Positions 1 to 11,162 of a stretch of DNA of 64,000 bases are shown piece by piece (within the stretch, counting starts at the first letter, position 1; each line of letters starts with the position of its first letter). The position numbers and the translations under genes were made by a program. The DNA comes from Flavobacteriaceae bacterium. GTDB taxonomy: Bacteria > Bacteroidota > Bacteroidia > Flavobacteriales > Flavobacteriaceae. The DNA lies in the NCBI GenBank assembly GCA_009827225.1, contig WUAI01000003.1:78399-142398 (forward strand), in the 5' to 3' direction. Under the pieces are notes generated by a model, which saw only the letters and a program-made list of their open reading frames with translations, was not told the origin of the DNA and did no database searches.

Positions 1-272
1 ATCTGAGAACTATACCCTATCCATTTCACCTAAATCATATCAGGACTTTTCGGGACAGTGCATAAGGTTACGATTTAGTAGAGATTGTTTATTCAATCGT
101 CATTCTCATACATCCAATTGCGTTTAGACTTTTGGCTTGCCCATTCAACCTAATTTATTTGTTATCTTTGAGGGAACTCCCTGTTATTTATTAATAATAA
201 GTCCTTGAATTTTGTTAGAATTTATTTAATTCTGTCTACAAAATCAACTTACTAAGTTTCTAATCAAATAAA

Positions 273-1229
273 ATGTCAATAAAGAAATTAATTCTTTGGT
301 TTGGAATTTTTGGATCAATAGCATCAATACTATCTGTGATTTTTATTTTTTTCCCAAGAGACGAGAATATTAAGCTCATTGTTAACACAAAAAGTGTCGA
401 AAGATTAACCCAAAACTTTGAAGAAAATGAACCGGACTTAACGGTTAAATACGAGTTCAAGGGATTGGAAATTAAAAATCTCTGGAAATATAATATTGAA
501 ATTCAAAATAAGTCAAGAAAAACCTTGATTGGAAATGGAAATCAAAAAAATATATTATCTGATAACTTACTATTTGAATTGTATGGAGGATACAGCATTT
601 TGGATTATAAAAAAATAAAATCCGATTTCAATAGTAACTTAATTGTTGACAGTACTTCAGTAAAAATCTTCTTTGAACAGTGGAGGGAGAATGAAATTTT
701 TGAATATTCGTTTTACGTAAAAACAAATTTATCGAAACCAGACACTATTATACTAATGCAGCCAGAATATAGGCAAATAGTTGATGGAGATATTTTGTTC
801 AATCAATTTGACACAAACAATTCAAAAGATCGTATCACTCAATTTATTCCACAAAAGTTTAGGTTAGCTGGATATGTTGTCAGTATGATTTTCTTGGGGC
901 TTTTTATTGTAATGCTAACTATATTTACTATTATGACACCGGCATCTTATTATAAAATTAGCAAATGGAAAACTAGGAATTATGAAAAATATAGCGATCT
1001 AATAAAACAAGATTTTCAAGACAATCAGTCTAAGCAAAAGCTTTATTTAAAAAGACCAAAAGATGCACCAAATTTAATTTGGGAAAAGTTTGAAGGAGAA
1101 AAATACCCAGATGTTTCAGTGGAATTGAGCATGAATAAGCTACATCAGCCAATACTAATAGTATTAATTTTTACTGTTATCGACATTTCTCTAATCATTA
1201 CGTTCATGGAATTAATCTATCTATTTTAG
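273..1229 (+). CDS. Hypothetical membrane protein (N-terminal TM, central soluble region, two C-terminal TM segments)
   Basis: 318 aa ORF starting ATG; hydrophobic segments at the N-terminus, around 'AGYVVSMIFLGLFIVMLTIFTIM', and at the C-terminus; no family recognised. Confidence 0.7.
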   Translation: MSIKKLILWFGIFGSIASILSVIFIFFPRDENIKLIVNTKSVERLTQNFEENEPDLTVKYEFKGLEIKNLWKYNIEIQNKSRKTLIGNGNQKNILSDNLLFELYGGYSILDYKKIKSDFNSNLIVDSTSVKIFFEQWRENEIFEYSFYVKTNLSKPDTIILMQPEYRQIVDGDILFNQFDTNNSKDRITQFIPQKFRLAGYVVSMIFLGLFIVMLTIFTIMTPASYYKISKWKTRNYEKYSDLIKQDFQDNQSKQKLYLKRPKDAPNLIWEKFEGEKYPDVSVELSMNKLHQPILIVLIFTVIDISLIITFMELIYLF

Positions 1230-1368
1230 CCAATCAAAAATATAAAGGATTTGCTCGAGATATTATATTCGCTTTAGTAGTTTTTCTTTTTCCATTAATT
1301 TATAAACCTAATGGCACTAACCCGACTTATAAAAACAAAATGAGTCTAGTAAATCACTCCAATCAAAC

Positions 1369-2355
1369 TTGAATATACTGCACATAATAGGAAACGGATT
1401 TGATCTTAATCTTGGCCTAAAAACCAGTTATAAGGATTTCTATGATTATTACAGTGGGATCGAATCAGATATAGAAGGCGTGGATAAATTGAAACGGGCA
1501 ATTTCAAAGAACTATCTGAATTGGTCAGATCTTGAACTCGCTCTTGGAGAATATACAGAGGTTTTCAATACCGTTCAAGAGTTTGACCAAGTATTTGAAG
1601 ACTTAGGGGATCATTTAGCCAAGTATTTATCAAATGAAGAAAAGAATTTCTTGATAGATAAAATTGATATGGGAGAATTCTTTAGGGATTTAGTAAAGCC
1701 AGAAGATTTAATGCCTCAAAGAGATAAAGAAAAAATTAAAAGATACAAACATAATTTTGTTAGTGGAACTTGGCACGTAGACGTATTTACATTAAACTAC
1801 ACAAGAGTAATTGATAAAATTATTGGTGAAAAATCAAATATTAATTTGGGTCATCACCTAAATAACTCAGGATCAGTAATCTTCAGAGGCGTGGAACATA
1901 TTCATGGTTACGTTGATGATAGGATGGTTCTTGGCGTCAATGATATTACTCAGTTAAAGAACAAAGAGTTTCATAATGAAATAGACGTCTTAGAAGCTAT
2001 CATAAAGGAAAAATGTAACAAAGCATATAGGCATACAATTGACACTCAATTTGAAGCGAAAATCAAGAGAGCTAATTTAATTTCAATTTTTGGTGCATCT
2101 ATCGGAGATTCTGACAATATGTGGTGGGGATTAATTGGTCATAAGTTAATCAATGACATCCCTATAATCATTTTTACTAAGGAAGAGGTCGTAGCTAAAA
2201 GAATTGGTTATAAACAAAACAGAGCAGAGCGCAGATTGAGAGAACATTTTCTTAGCAAAACAAGTTTAACAGATGAGCAAAAAGAACAATTTGGTCATAA
2301 CCTATATATTGTGTTAAATGCACCAATGTTCAATAGGATGAAGAAAATAAAGTGA
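1369..2355 (+). CDS. AbiH family protein (phage abortive-infection family)
   Basis: N-terminus MNILHIIGNGFDLNLGLKTSYKDFY matches the AbiH GNGFDLxxGLxTSY motif; TTG start. Confidence 0.85.
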   Translation: MNILHIIGNGFDLNLGLKTSYKDFYDYYSGIESDIEGVDKLKRAISKNYLNWSDLELALGEYTEVFNTVQEFDQVFEDLGDHLAKYLSNEEKNFLIDKIDMGEFFRDLVKPEDLMPQRDKEKIKRYKHNFVSGTWHVDVFTLNYTRVIDKIIGEKSNINLGHHLNNSGSVIFRGVEHIHGYVDDRMVLGVNDITQLKNKEFHNEIDVLEAIIKEKCNKAYRHTIDTQFEAKIKRANLISIFGASIGDSDNMWWGLIGHKLINDIPIIIFTKEEVVAKRIGYKQNRAERRLREHFLSKTSLTDEQKEQFGHNLYIVLNAPMFNRMKKIK

Positions 2356-2491
2356 TCTAGTTTGATTGGAATTCAATTTTGAAAAAACTTGATTTGTTGT
2401 GGATAATTTATTTTAAACAATCCCCCCATAACCCCCTCCAATACCATAATAGGATATTTAAATAGCCCCTGTGTTATCCCACCTCGATTGA

Positions 2492-4756
<2,265 letters not shown>

Positions 4757-4790
4757 TTAGTAATAGCCTTACAAGGCGAGCAAATTTGAG

Positions 4791-4823
4791 AAATCCCGGG
4801 TATTGGCCCGGGATTTATTTTTT
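4791..4823 (+). terminator. Intrinsic terminator of katG
   Basis: AAATCCCGGG-tattgg-CCCGGGATTT followed by a T-rich tract. Confidence 0.85.
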
Positions 4824-4829
4824 GGAATG

Positions 4830-5000
4830 GTATCAAAAGCGAACCCCCGGTGAATGGCCGGAGGTTCTAAGTTAATTTTAGTTATTAATAATATATTCAC
4901 CTTTATTATAACCTTTTAATTAACTGTATCTATATCTTATTGGGTTAACTATAATACTGTTAGTAGTCGTAAGGTGAATATGTGAGGTTTAAAGCTCGTT
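4830..5000 (-). ncRNA. Candidate structured sRNA in the katG/usp convergent gap
   Basis: Minus-strand TTG-N21-TACATTTG promoter-like motif (5005-5036), then 11-bp inverted repeat ATATTCACCTT/AAGGTGAATAT with an inner AT-rich stem, then hairpin GAACCtCCGG/CCGGgGGTTC and GCTTTTG. Confidence 0.35.
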
Positions 5001-5039
5001 GTACCAAATGTAATATTTTACTGAGCACAAATCCAAACC

Positions 5040-5073
5040 ATTCATCGAAAAAAGACCAATATTTTCGATGAAT
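5040..5073. repeat. 12-bp perfect inverted repeat
   Basis: ATTCATCGAAAA-aagaccaata-TTTTCGATGAAT immediately downstream of the usp stop. Confidence 0.8.
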
Positions 5074-5104
5074 AACCAATCTCGTAGGGGGCTACCTACA
5101 AGAT

Positions 5105-5926
5105 TTAAATTTTGAAAGTAATTACGGGCATATTGGCATGGTTTACCAGGTCTTCACTTATACTTCCGTTGAAGAAATGTGCCAGTCCTTTGCGCCCATG
5201 AGTACTCATACCTATCAGCTGAGCATTGTTTTCGCGTGCAAATCCCAGGATGCCTTTTTCCACCGAGGTGTCGTTGTAAATGTTGAGGGTGAAATTTTCG
5301 ATCCCCATACCTTTTACAAAATTCTGCATCATTTTGTTTGCTTCGGAAGTGGTCTTGAAATCGTTGGGTGTGTTGATGTACAATAAGTGCATACGTGCGT
5401 CCATCGCCTTGGCAAATTCCATGGCCTTGCTGAAGGGTTTACGACATTCGTCGGAAAAATCGGTGGCAAATACAAAATCCTTGATCTCAAAGTGGGTATG
5501 CTCGTTCTTGATCACCAGCACAGGAATATCCGAGGTGCGCACTACCTTCTCGGTATTGCTTCCTATGAACATTTCCTTGAAACCACTGAGCCCGTGGGAG
5601 CCCATCACCACCAGGTCGATGTCTTTGTCTTTTACGGTCTCTTTAATGTCGTCGTAGATCTCACCATGGCCAATGGCCTCCTTTACTTCGATATCATCCA
5701 GGTAAGGACGTTCGAGCAGGGGTTCAAATTTCTGTTCCGCCAGGCGGATGAAATAAAGGGATTCCGGCATGGCATTATTGCGTCCCACTTCGTTGAGGTG
5801 GGAAGGCAAATCCAGGGAGTGTTCCAGGTAAATTTCGCTGCTGTTTTTGCGTGCAATATGAGCAGCCACTTTCAGGGCATTTTCGGCTTGAATAGAAAAA
5901 TCGGTGGGGACAAGAATTCTTCTCAT
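5105..5926 (-). CDS. Universal stress protein, tandem UspA domains
   Basis: MRRILVPTDFSIQAENAL; GSHGLSGFKEMFIGSNTEKVVR; second domain with STHGRKGLAHFFNGS. Confidence 0.95.
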   Translation of the reverse strand: MRRILVPTDFSIQAENALKVAAHIARKNSSEIYLEHSLDLPSHLNEVGRNNAMPESLYFIRLAEQKFEPLLERPYLDDIEVKEAIGHGEIYDDIKETVKDKDIDLVVMGSHGLSGFKEMFIGSNTEKVVRTSDIPVLVIKNEHTHFEIKDFVFATDFSDECRKPFSKAMEFAKAMDARMHLLYINTPNDFKTTSEANKMMQNFVKGMGIENFTLNIYNDTSVEKGILGFARENNAQLIGMSTHGRKGLAHFFNGSISEDLVNHANMPVITFKI

Positions 5927-6013
5927 AGGGAATTGATTTGGATGGGTTTAGTACCCATAATTTACAAAATATTCATGAGACCTCCATGGTTTTTATAATC
6001 CCGAAAATTGTAG

Positions 6014-6021
6014 TATATTTG
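6014..6021 (+). promoter_or_regulatory. Bacteroidota-type -7 element (TATATTTG) for the rimP operon
   Basis: Matches TAnnTTTG, about 65 nt upstream of rimP. Confidence 0.6.
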
Positions 6022-6046
6022 CACCGAAATTAATGAGCAACAAGGC

Positions 6047-6072
6047 GAGGGGACGAAAAGTCCCCTCTTTTT
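6047..6072 (+). terminator. Intrinsic terminator/attenuator hairpin in the rimP leader
   Basis: GAGGGGAC-GAAAA-GTCCCCTC-TTTTT, perfect 8-bp stem plus T tract, between promoter motif and rimP ATG. Confidence 0.85.
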
Positions 6073-6085
6073 ATAGCTAAAATTG

Positions 6086-6544
6086 ATGCAGGATAAAGTA
6101 CGAGCTCTTTTAGACACGGCCCTGGCCGAAAATACTTCACTCTTCTTAATCGATTTAAACATTTCCGAAGGAAACCACATCAAGGTGATCATCGACGGGG
6201 ATGAGGGAGTGAAAGTGGAAGACTGTATGGCGGTAAGTCGTGCGATCGAGCACAACCTGGACCGTGAGGAGCAGGACTTCTCACTGGAGGTGTTGTCGGC
6301 AGGCGTTTCGGAGCCGTTACAACAACTGCGTCAGTATAAAAAGAATGTGGGCCGGAAGTTGAAGGTGAAAACTTCTTCGGAAACCTTGGAAGGCGAATTG
6401 ATCGCTGCCAGTGAAGACAGTGTAACCCTTACCTGGAAGGCCCGTGAACCGAAACCGGTAGGTAAAGGAAAAATTACCGTACAGAAAGAGGCGACAGTGC
6501 CTTATGAAACAATTGTGGAAGCAAAAGTGATGATAACATTTTAA
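6086..6544 (+). CDS. rimP: Ribosome maturation factor RimP
   Basis: MQDKVRALLDTALAE...; position directly upstream of nusA-infB; ATG at 6086 preferred over the TTG at 6083. Confidence 0.95.
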   Translation: MQDKVRALLDTALAENTSLFLIDLNISEGNHIKVIIDGDEGVKVEDCMAVSRAIEHNLDREEQDFSLEVLSAGVSEPLQQLRQYKKNVGRKLKVKTSSETLEGELIAASEDSVTLTWKAREPKPVGKGKITVQKEATVPYETIVEAKVMITF

Positions 6545-6553
6545 TTACATGGC

Positions 6554-7786
6554 ATGGAAAATTTAGCGTTAATTGAATCTTTTTCAGAATTTAAAGACGA
6601 TAAGCTAATTGATAGGGTGACCCTGATGGCGATCCTGGAAGACGTATTTAGAAACGCACTGAAGAAAAAATTCGGAAGTGACGATAACTTCGATATTATT
6701 ATCAACCCTGATAAAGGGGATTTGGAGATTTGGAGAAACCGAATCGTAGTGGCCGATGGCGAAGTGGAAGATGACAACGAAGAGATCTCTTTGAGCGCTG
6801 CTCGTTTGATCGAGGAAGACTTTGAAATCGGGGAGGATGTTTCCGAAGAGGTAAAACTAGCCGATTTGGGACGTCGTTCTATCCTGGCCTTGCGTCAGAA
6901 CCTGATCTCGAAGATCCATGAACACGATAACACCAACATCTACAAGCAGTTTAAAGAGCTTGAGGGTGAAATTTATACCGCGGAAGTACATCACATTCGT
7001 CACCGTGCGGTGATCTTGTTGGACGATGAAGGAAATGAGATCATTCTTCCGAAGGACAAACAAATCCCATCCGATTTCTTCCGTAAGGGAGACAACGTGC
7101 GAGGGATCATCGAGAGCGTGGAGTTGAAAGGAAACAAACCCACCATCATCATGTCGAGAGCGAACCCATTGTTCCTCGAGAAATTGTTCGAACAGGAGAT
7201 TCCTGAAGTATTCGACGGTTTGATCAACGTGAAGAAAGTAGTTCGTATCCCTGGTGAGAAAGCCAAGGTGGCTGTAGATTCTTACGACGATCGTATCGAT
7301 CCGGTAGGAGCTTGTGTAGGGATGAAGGGATCACGTATCCACGGTATTGTTCGTGAACTCGGAAATGAGAACATCGACGTGATCAACTATACCAATAACC
7401 TGAACCTGTTCATCACTCGTGCTTTGAGTCCGGCGAGAGTAACTTCCATCAATATCGATGAAGAAACGAAACGTGCGGAGGTGATCTTAAAGCCGGAGGA
7501 AGTATCGAAGGCGATTGGACGTGGAGGTCATAACATCCGTTTAGCGGGACAGCTAACCGGTTACGAGATCGATGTATTGCGTGAAGGTGCTGAAGAAGAT
7601 GTGGAATTGGCCGAGTTTAAGGATGAGATCGAAGAGTGGATCATCGAAGAATTCAAGAAGATCGGATTGGACACTGCGAAGAGTGTATTGGAGCAGGATC
7701 TGAAATTCCTTGTAAAGAGTACAGATCTTGAAGAAGAGACCATTCAGGAAGTGGTCAACATATTAAAAGAAGAATTTGAAGAGTAG
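6554..7786 (+). CDS. nusA: Transcription termination/antitermination factor NusA
   Basis: S1/KH motifs, DPVGACVGMKGSRIHGIVRELGNENIDVI, AIGRGGHNIRLAGQLTGYEIDV. Confidence 0.98.
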   Translation: MENLALIESFSEFKDDKLIDRVTLMAILEDVFRNALKKKFGSDDNFDIIINPDKGDLEIWRNRIVVADGEVEDDNEEISLSAARLIEEDFEIGEDVSEEVKLADLGRRSILALRQNLISKIHEHDNTNIYKQFKELEGEIYTAEVHHIRHRAVILLDDEGNEIILPKDKQIPSDFFRKGDNVRGIIESVELKGNKPTIIMSRANPLFLEKLFEQEIPEVFDGLINVKKVVRIPGEKAKVAVDSYDDRIDPVGACVGMKGSRIHGIVRELGNENIDVINYTNNLNLFITRALSPARVTSINIDEETKRAEVILKPEEVSKAIGRGGHNIRLAGQLTGYEIDVLREGAEEDVELAEFKDEIEEWIIEEFKKIGLDTAKSVLEQDLKFLVKSTDLEEETIQEVVNILKEEFEE

Positions 7787-7846
7787 TCGAAAGTTTAACT
7801 ACTTTTACGACTCCAAATAAAAAAGGAAACAACAGTAAAGCATTTT

Positions 7847-10513
7847 ATGGCTGAAGTAAAATCGATAAGGCTTAATAAAGTATTACGGGAATTCAATATC
7901 TCGTTGGATCGTGCCGTGGAATTTTTGAGTTCCAAAGGCTACGAGGTGGAGGCGCGTCCTACTACCAAGATCTCTGATGAGGAATACCAGGTGCTTTTTG
8001 AGGAATTTCAAACAGACAAAAGCAAGAAGGTAGCTTCTAAGGAAGTAGGCGAGGAAAAGCGGAAGGAGAAAGAAGAACTTCGTTTGGAGCGTGAGCGTGA
8101 GCTGGAGGAGAAGCAAGGTAAAGTTGCCTCGAAAGTGATCAAAGCCGAAGCCAAACTCGAAGGTCCAAAGCAAGTGGGCAAGATCGAGTTGGAAACCGAA
8201 GACAAAGCCAAGAAAGAAGAAGTAGCCAAAGCAGAAGAACCTGTAAAGGCGAAAACTACCAAAGCAAAGAAAGAGGCGCCCGCGAAAGAAGAGGCGGAAG
8301 CCCCGGTAAAGGAAGTCGAGGCTCCGGCCGAAGAGGCCAAGGAGGAAGAAGCTCCTGAGAAGCCGGCCGCAAAAGTGGAGACCCAATACAAGAAGTTAGA
8401 CGGTCCGAATTTTACAGGAAAGACCATCGACCTTTCGAAATTCAAGAAACCCGAGAAGAAGGAAAAGGCCAAGAAGGAAGATGATAAGAAAGCGGGTGAG
8501 AAGAAAAGCCGAAGAAGACGAATTAGTAAAGAACCTGCTAAAGGAGGAAATAATTACAGGGACAATCGCGGACGCGGAAAAGGGCGTACCCATGTTCCTA
8601 AAGAGGAGCCCAGTGAGGAAGAAGTACAGAAGCAGGTAAGAGAGACCCTTGAAAAACTTCAGGGAAAATCTTCCAAAGGTAAAGGAGCGAAATATCGTAG
8701 AGAGAAAAGAGATATCCACCGCCAGAAGACCGAAGAGGAAATGGCACAAATGGATGCCGAAAGTAAGATCCTCAAGGTAACCGAATTCGTTACCGTAAGT
8801 GAGGTGGCTACGATGATGGATGTTCCGGTGACCCAGGTAATTTCTGCCTGTATGTCGCTTGGAATGATGGTAACCATGAATCAGCGTTTGGATGCGGAAA
8901 CCCTTACCATCGTGGCAGAGGAATTCGGATTCTCGGTTGAGTTTGTTACTGCGGATATCGAAGAAGCCATACAGGAAGTGGAGGATTCTCCGGATGATCT
9001 GGAACCAAGAGCTCCGATTGTAACCGTGATGGGTCACGTAGACCACGGTAAGACCTCCTTATTGGATTACATCCGTGAAGAGAATGTGATCGCGGGAGAG
9101 TCCGGAGGTATTACCCAGCACATTGGTGCTTACGGGGTTACTTTGGAAAGCGGACAAAAAATAGCATTCCTGGATACTCCGGGTCACGAAGCGTTTACCG
9201 CCATGCGTGCGAGGGGAGCCCAGGTAACCGACCTTGCCATTATTGTGGTAGCGGCTGATGATGACATCATGCCTCAGACCAAAGAAGCCATTGCACACGC
9301 ACAGGCAGCAGGAGTACCGATTGTATTTGCGATCAACAAGATCGATAAACCCACAGCCAACCCAGACAAGATCAAAGAAGGTCTTGCCGGTATGAACTTA
9401 CTGGTGGAAGATTGGGGAGGAAAGATCCAGTCGCATGATATTTCAGCCAAAACAGGGCAGGGTGTGAATGAGCTATTGGAAAAAGTATTACTCGAAGCTG
9501 AACTGCTAGAGCTTCAGGCCAACCCGGATAAACCTGCCAACGGAACCGTGGTGGAAGCATTCCTTGATAAAGGTCGGGGATATGTATCAACCATCCTGGT
9601 TCAAGGCGGTACACTGAAGATCGGGGATTATGTATTGGCCGGACAGCATAGCGGAAAAGTAAAAGCCATGCACGACGAGCGGGGTAATAAGATCAAAGCA
9701 GCAGGACCTTCTACGCCTGTTTCTATCTTAGGATTGGATGGTGCCCCACAGGCGGGTGATAAGTTCAATGTATTTGAAGACGAGCGTGAAGCCAAAGATA
9801 TCGCAACGAAGCGTATGCAGTTGCAACGTGAGCAGTCGGTGAGAACTCAAAGACACATCACGCTGGACGAGATTGGTCGTCGAATTGCCTTGGGCGAATT
9901 TAAAGAGCTGAATATTATCCTGAAAGGGGATGTGGACGGTTCGGTGGAAGCATTGACAGATTCGTTCCTGAAACTTTCTACGGAAGAGATCCAGGTGAAC
10001 ATCATTCACAAGGGCGTAGGTGCGATCACTGAGAGTGACGTACTGCTAGCCTCTGCTTCGGATGCGATCGTTATTGGATTTAATGTGCGTCCGATGGGTA
10101 ACGCCCGTCAGATAGCTGACAAGGAAGAAATCGACATCCGAATCTACTCCATCATTTACGATGCGATCAACGACCTGAAAGATGCGATGGAAGGTATGTT
10201 GTCTCCGGAGATGAAAGAAGAGATCACTGGTACTGCGGAAATTCGCGAAACTTTCAAGATCTCCAAGATCGGAACCATTGCCGGTTGTATGGTAACCAGC
10301 GGAAAGATCTTCAGAAATTCCGGTATCCGATTGATCCGCGAAGGAGTGGTGGTATTTACCGGAGAACTGGCCTCTTTGAAGCGGTTCAAAGACGATGTGA
10401 AGGAAGTGGCCAAAGGCTACGATTGCGGTATGCAGATTAAAAATTACAACGACTTGAAGGAAGGCGATATCTTAGAGGCTTTCCAGGAAGTAGCGGTGAA
10501 AAAGAAACTATAA
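7847..10513 (+). CDS. infB: Translation initiation factor IF-2
   Basis: GTPase motifs [24 protein letters not shown]; long Lys/Glu-rich N-terminus. Confidence 0.99.
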   Translation: MAEVKSIRLNKVLREFNISLDRAVEFLSSKGYEVEARPTTKISDEEYQVLFEEFQTDKSKKVASKEVGEEKRKEKEELRLERERELEEKQGKVASKVIKAEAKLEGPKQVGKIELETEDKAKKEEVAKAEEPVKAKTTKAKKEAPAKEEAEAPVKEVEAPAEEAKEEEAPEKPAAKVETQYKKLDGPNFTGKTIDLSKFKKPEKKEKAKKEDDKKAGEKKSRRRRISKEPAKGGNNYRDNRGRGKGRTHVPKEEPSEEEVQKQVRETLEKLQGKSSKGKGAKYRREKRDIHRQKTEEEMAQMDAESKILKVTEFVTVSEVATMMDVPVTQVISACMSLGMMVTMNQRLDAETLTIVAEEFGFSVEFVTADIEEAIQEVEDSPDDLEPRAPIVTVMGHVDHGKTSLLDYIREENVIAGESGGITQHIGAYGVTLESGQKIAFLDTPGHEAFTAMRARGAQVTDLAIIVVAADDDIMPQTKEAIAHAQAAGVPIVFAINKIDKPTANPDKIKEGLAGMNLLVEDWGGKIQSHDISAKTGQGVNELLEKVLLEAELLELQANPDKPANGTVVEAFLDKGRGYVSTILVQGGTLKIGDYVLAGQHSGKVKAMHDERGNKIKAAGPSTPVSILGLDGAPQAGDKFNVFEDEREAKDIATKRMQLQREQSVRTQRHITLDEIGRRIALGEFKELNIILKGDVDGSVEALTDSFLKLSTEEIQVNIIHKGVGAITESDVLLASASDAIVIGFNVRPMGNARQIADKEEIDIRIYSIIYDAINDLKDAMEGMLSPEMKEEITGTAEIRETFKISKIGTIAGCMVTSGKIFRNSGIRLIREGVVVFTGELASLKRFKDDVKEVAKGYDCGMQIKNYNDLKEGDILEAFQEVAVKKKL

Positions 10514-10531
10514 GCAACCCTAATTTAAATG

Positions 10532-10562
10532 AAAAAGCGACTCCAAAAGAGTCGCTTTTTTT
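10532..10562 (+). terminator. Bidirectional intrinsic terminator downstream of infB
   Basis: AAAAAGCGACTC-caaaa-GAGTCGCTTTTTTT. Confidence 0.9.
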
Positions 10563-10580
10563 ATGTCTTGTAGTTAAGAA

Positions 10581-10997
10581 TTAGTCTTTTTTACTCGGCT
10601 TGAGGATAAAGGCAGAGGGAAATGCTTTTTGGATTTCCATCAAGGCACGATCTGCTTCAATTCTTCGTGTATAATTTCCTACCCAGACTTTATAATTGGG
10701 AGTTTCATACTCGATGGTTGCCGGCCATTCTGCATATCGATTTCGATAATTTCGGATGACGGAATTGGCCTTGCTGAGGTTTCCGTAATACAGCTGAATG
10801 GTGTATCCGTCTGCCAGTTTATTTTCCTTCTCCAGCGTTTTTTTCAGATTTAATAATTCTGAAATTTTCGGGTCCTCATTCACAGTGAGCGTACCTGATT
10901 GTGCCGTTAATTTTTCCGAAGAAAAAATAACTAAAACGCATATAATCAATGTTTTATAAAATCGTGTGTAGCTCATGGTGTCGCTATCTTTTTGCAA
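10581..10997 (-). CDS. SPOR domain-containing protein, secreted
   Basis: Signal peptide; GYTIQLYYGNLSKANSVIRNYRNRY...VWVGNYTRRIEADRALMEIQKAFPSAFILKPSK is SPOR-like. Confidence 0.85.
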   Translation of the reverse strand: MQKDSDTMSYTRFYKTLIICVLVIFSSEKLTAQSGTLTVNEDPKISELLNLKKTLEKENKLADGYTIQLYYGNLSKANSVIRNYRNRYAEWPATIEYETPNYKVWVGNYTRRIEADRALMEIQKAFPSAFILKPSKKD

Positions 10998-11099
10998 ATG
11001 TAAACCTTAATAACTTTTCAGGTGCCGATTTTATTATTTAGAATTATTATAAATTATCGTTAACACTTTATTTGGATTTCGAAAATCGACTTTATGACG

Positions 11100-11107
11100 T
11101 ACTTTTG
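11100..11107 (+). promoter_or_regulatory. Candidate -7 element (TACTTTTG) for the act operon
   Basis: Matches TAnnTTTG upstream of actA in the divergent intergenic region; no well-spaced -33 TTG found. Confidence 0.45.
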
Positions 11108-11162
11108 CACAGTTATTTGAGGCACGGAAATTGGTTAAAAAACACAGTGGTTTACTTACCAA

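Noticed and set aside
5138-5998. Plus-strand ORFs antisense to usp
   Set aside because: Overlap a clear UspA-domain gene on the minus strand; products look non-proteinlike
7883-8472. Minus-strand ORFs opposite the infB N-terminus
   Set aside because: Shadow ORFs created by the Lys/Glu-rich coding sequence (Phe/Leu/Ser-rich products); infB is unambiguous on the other strand
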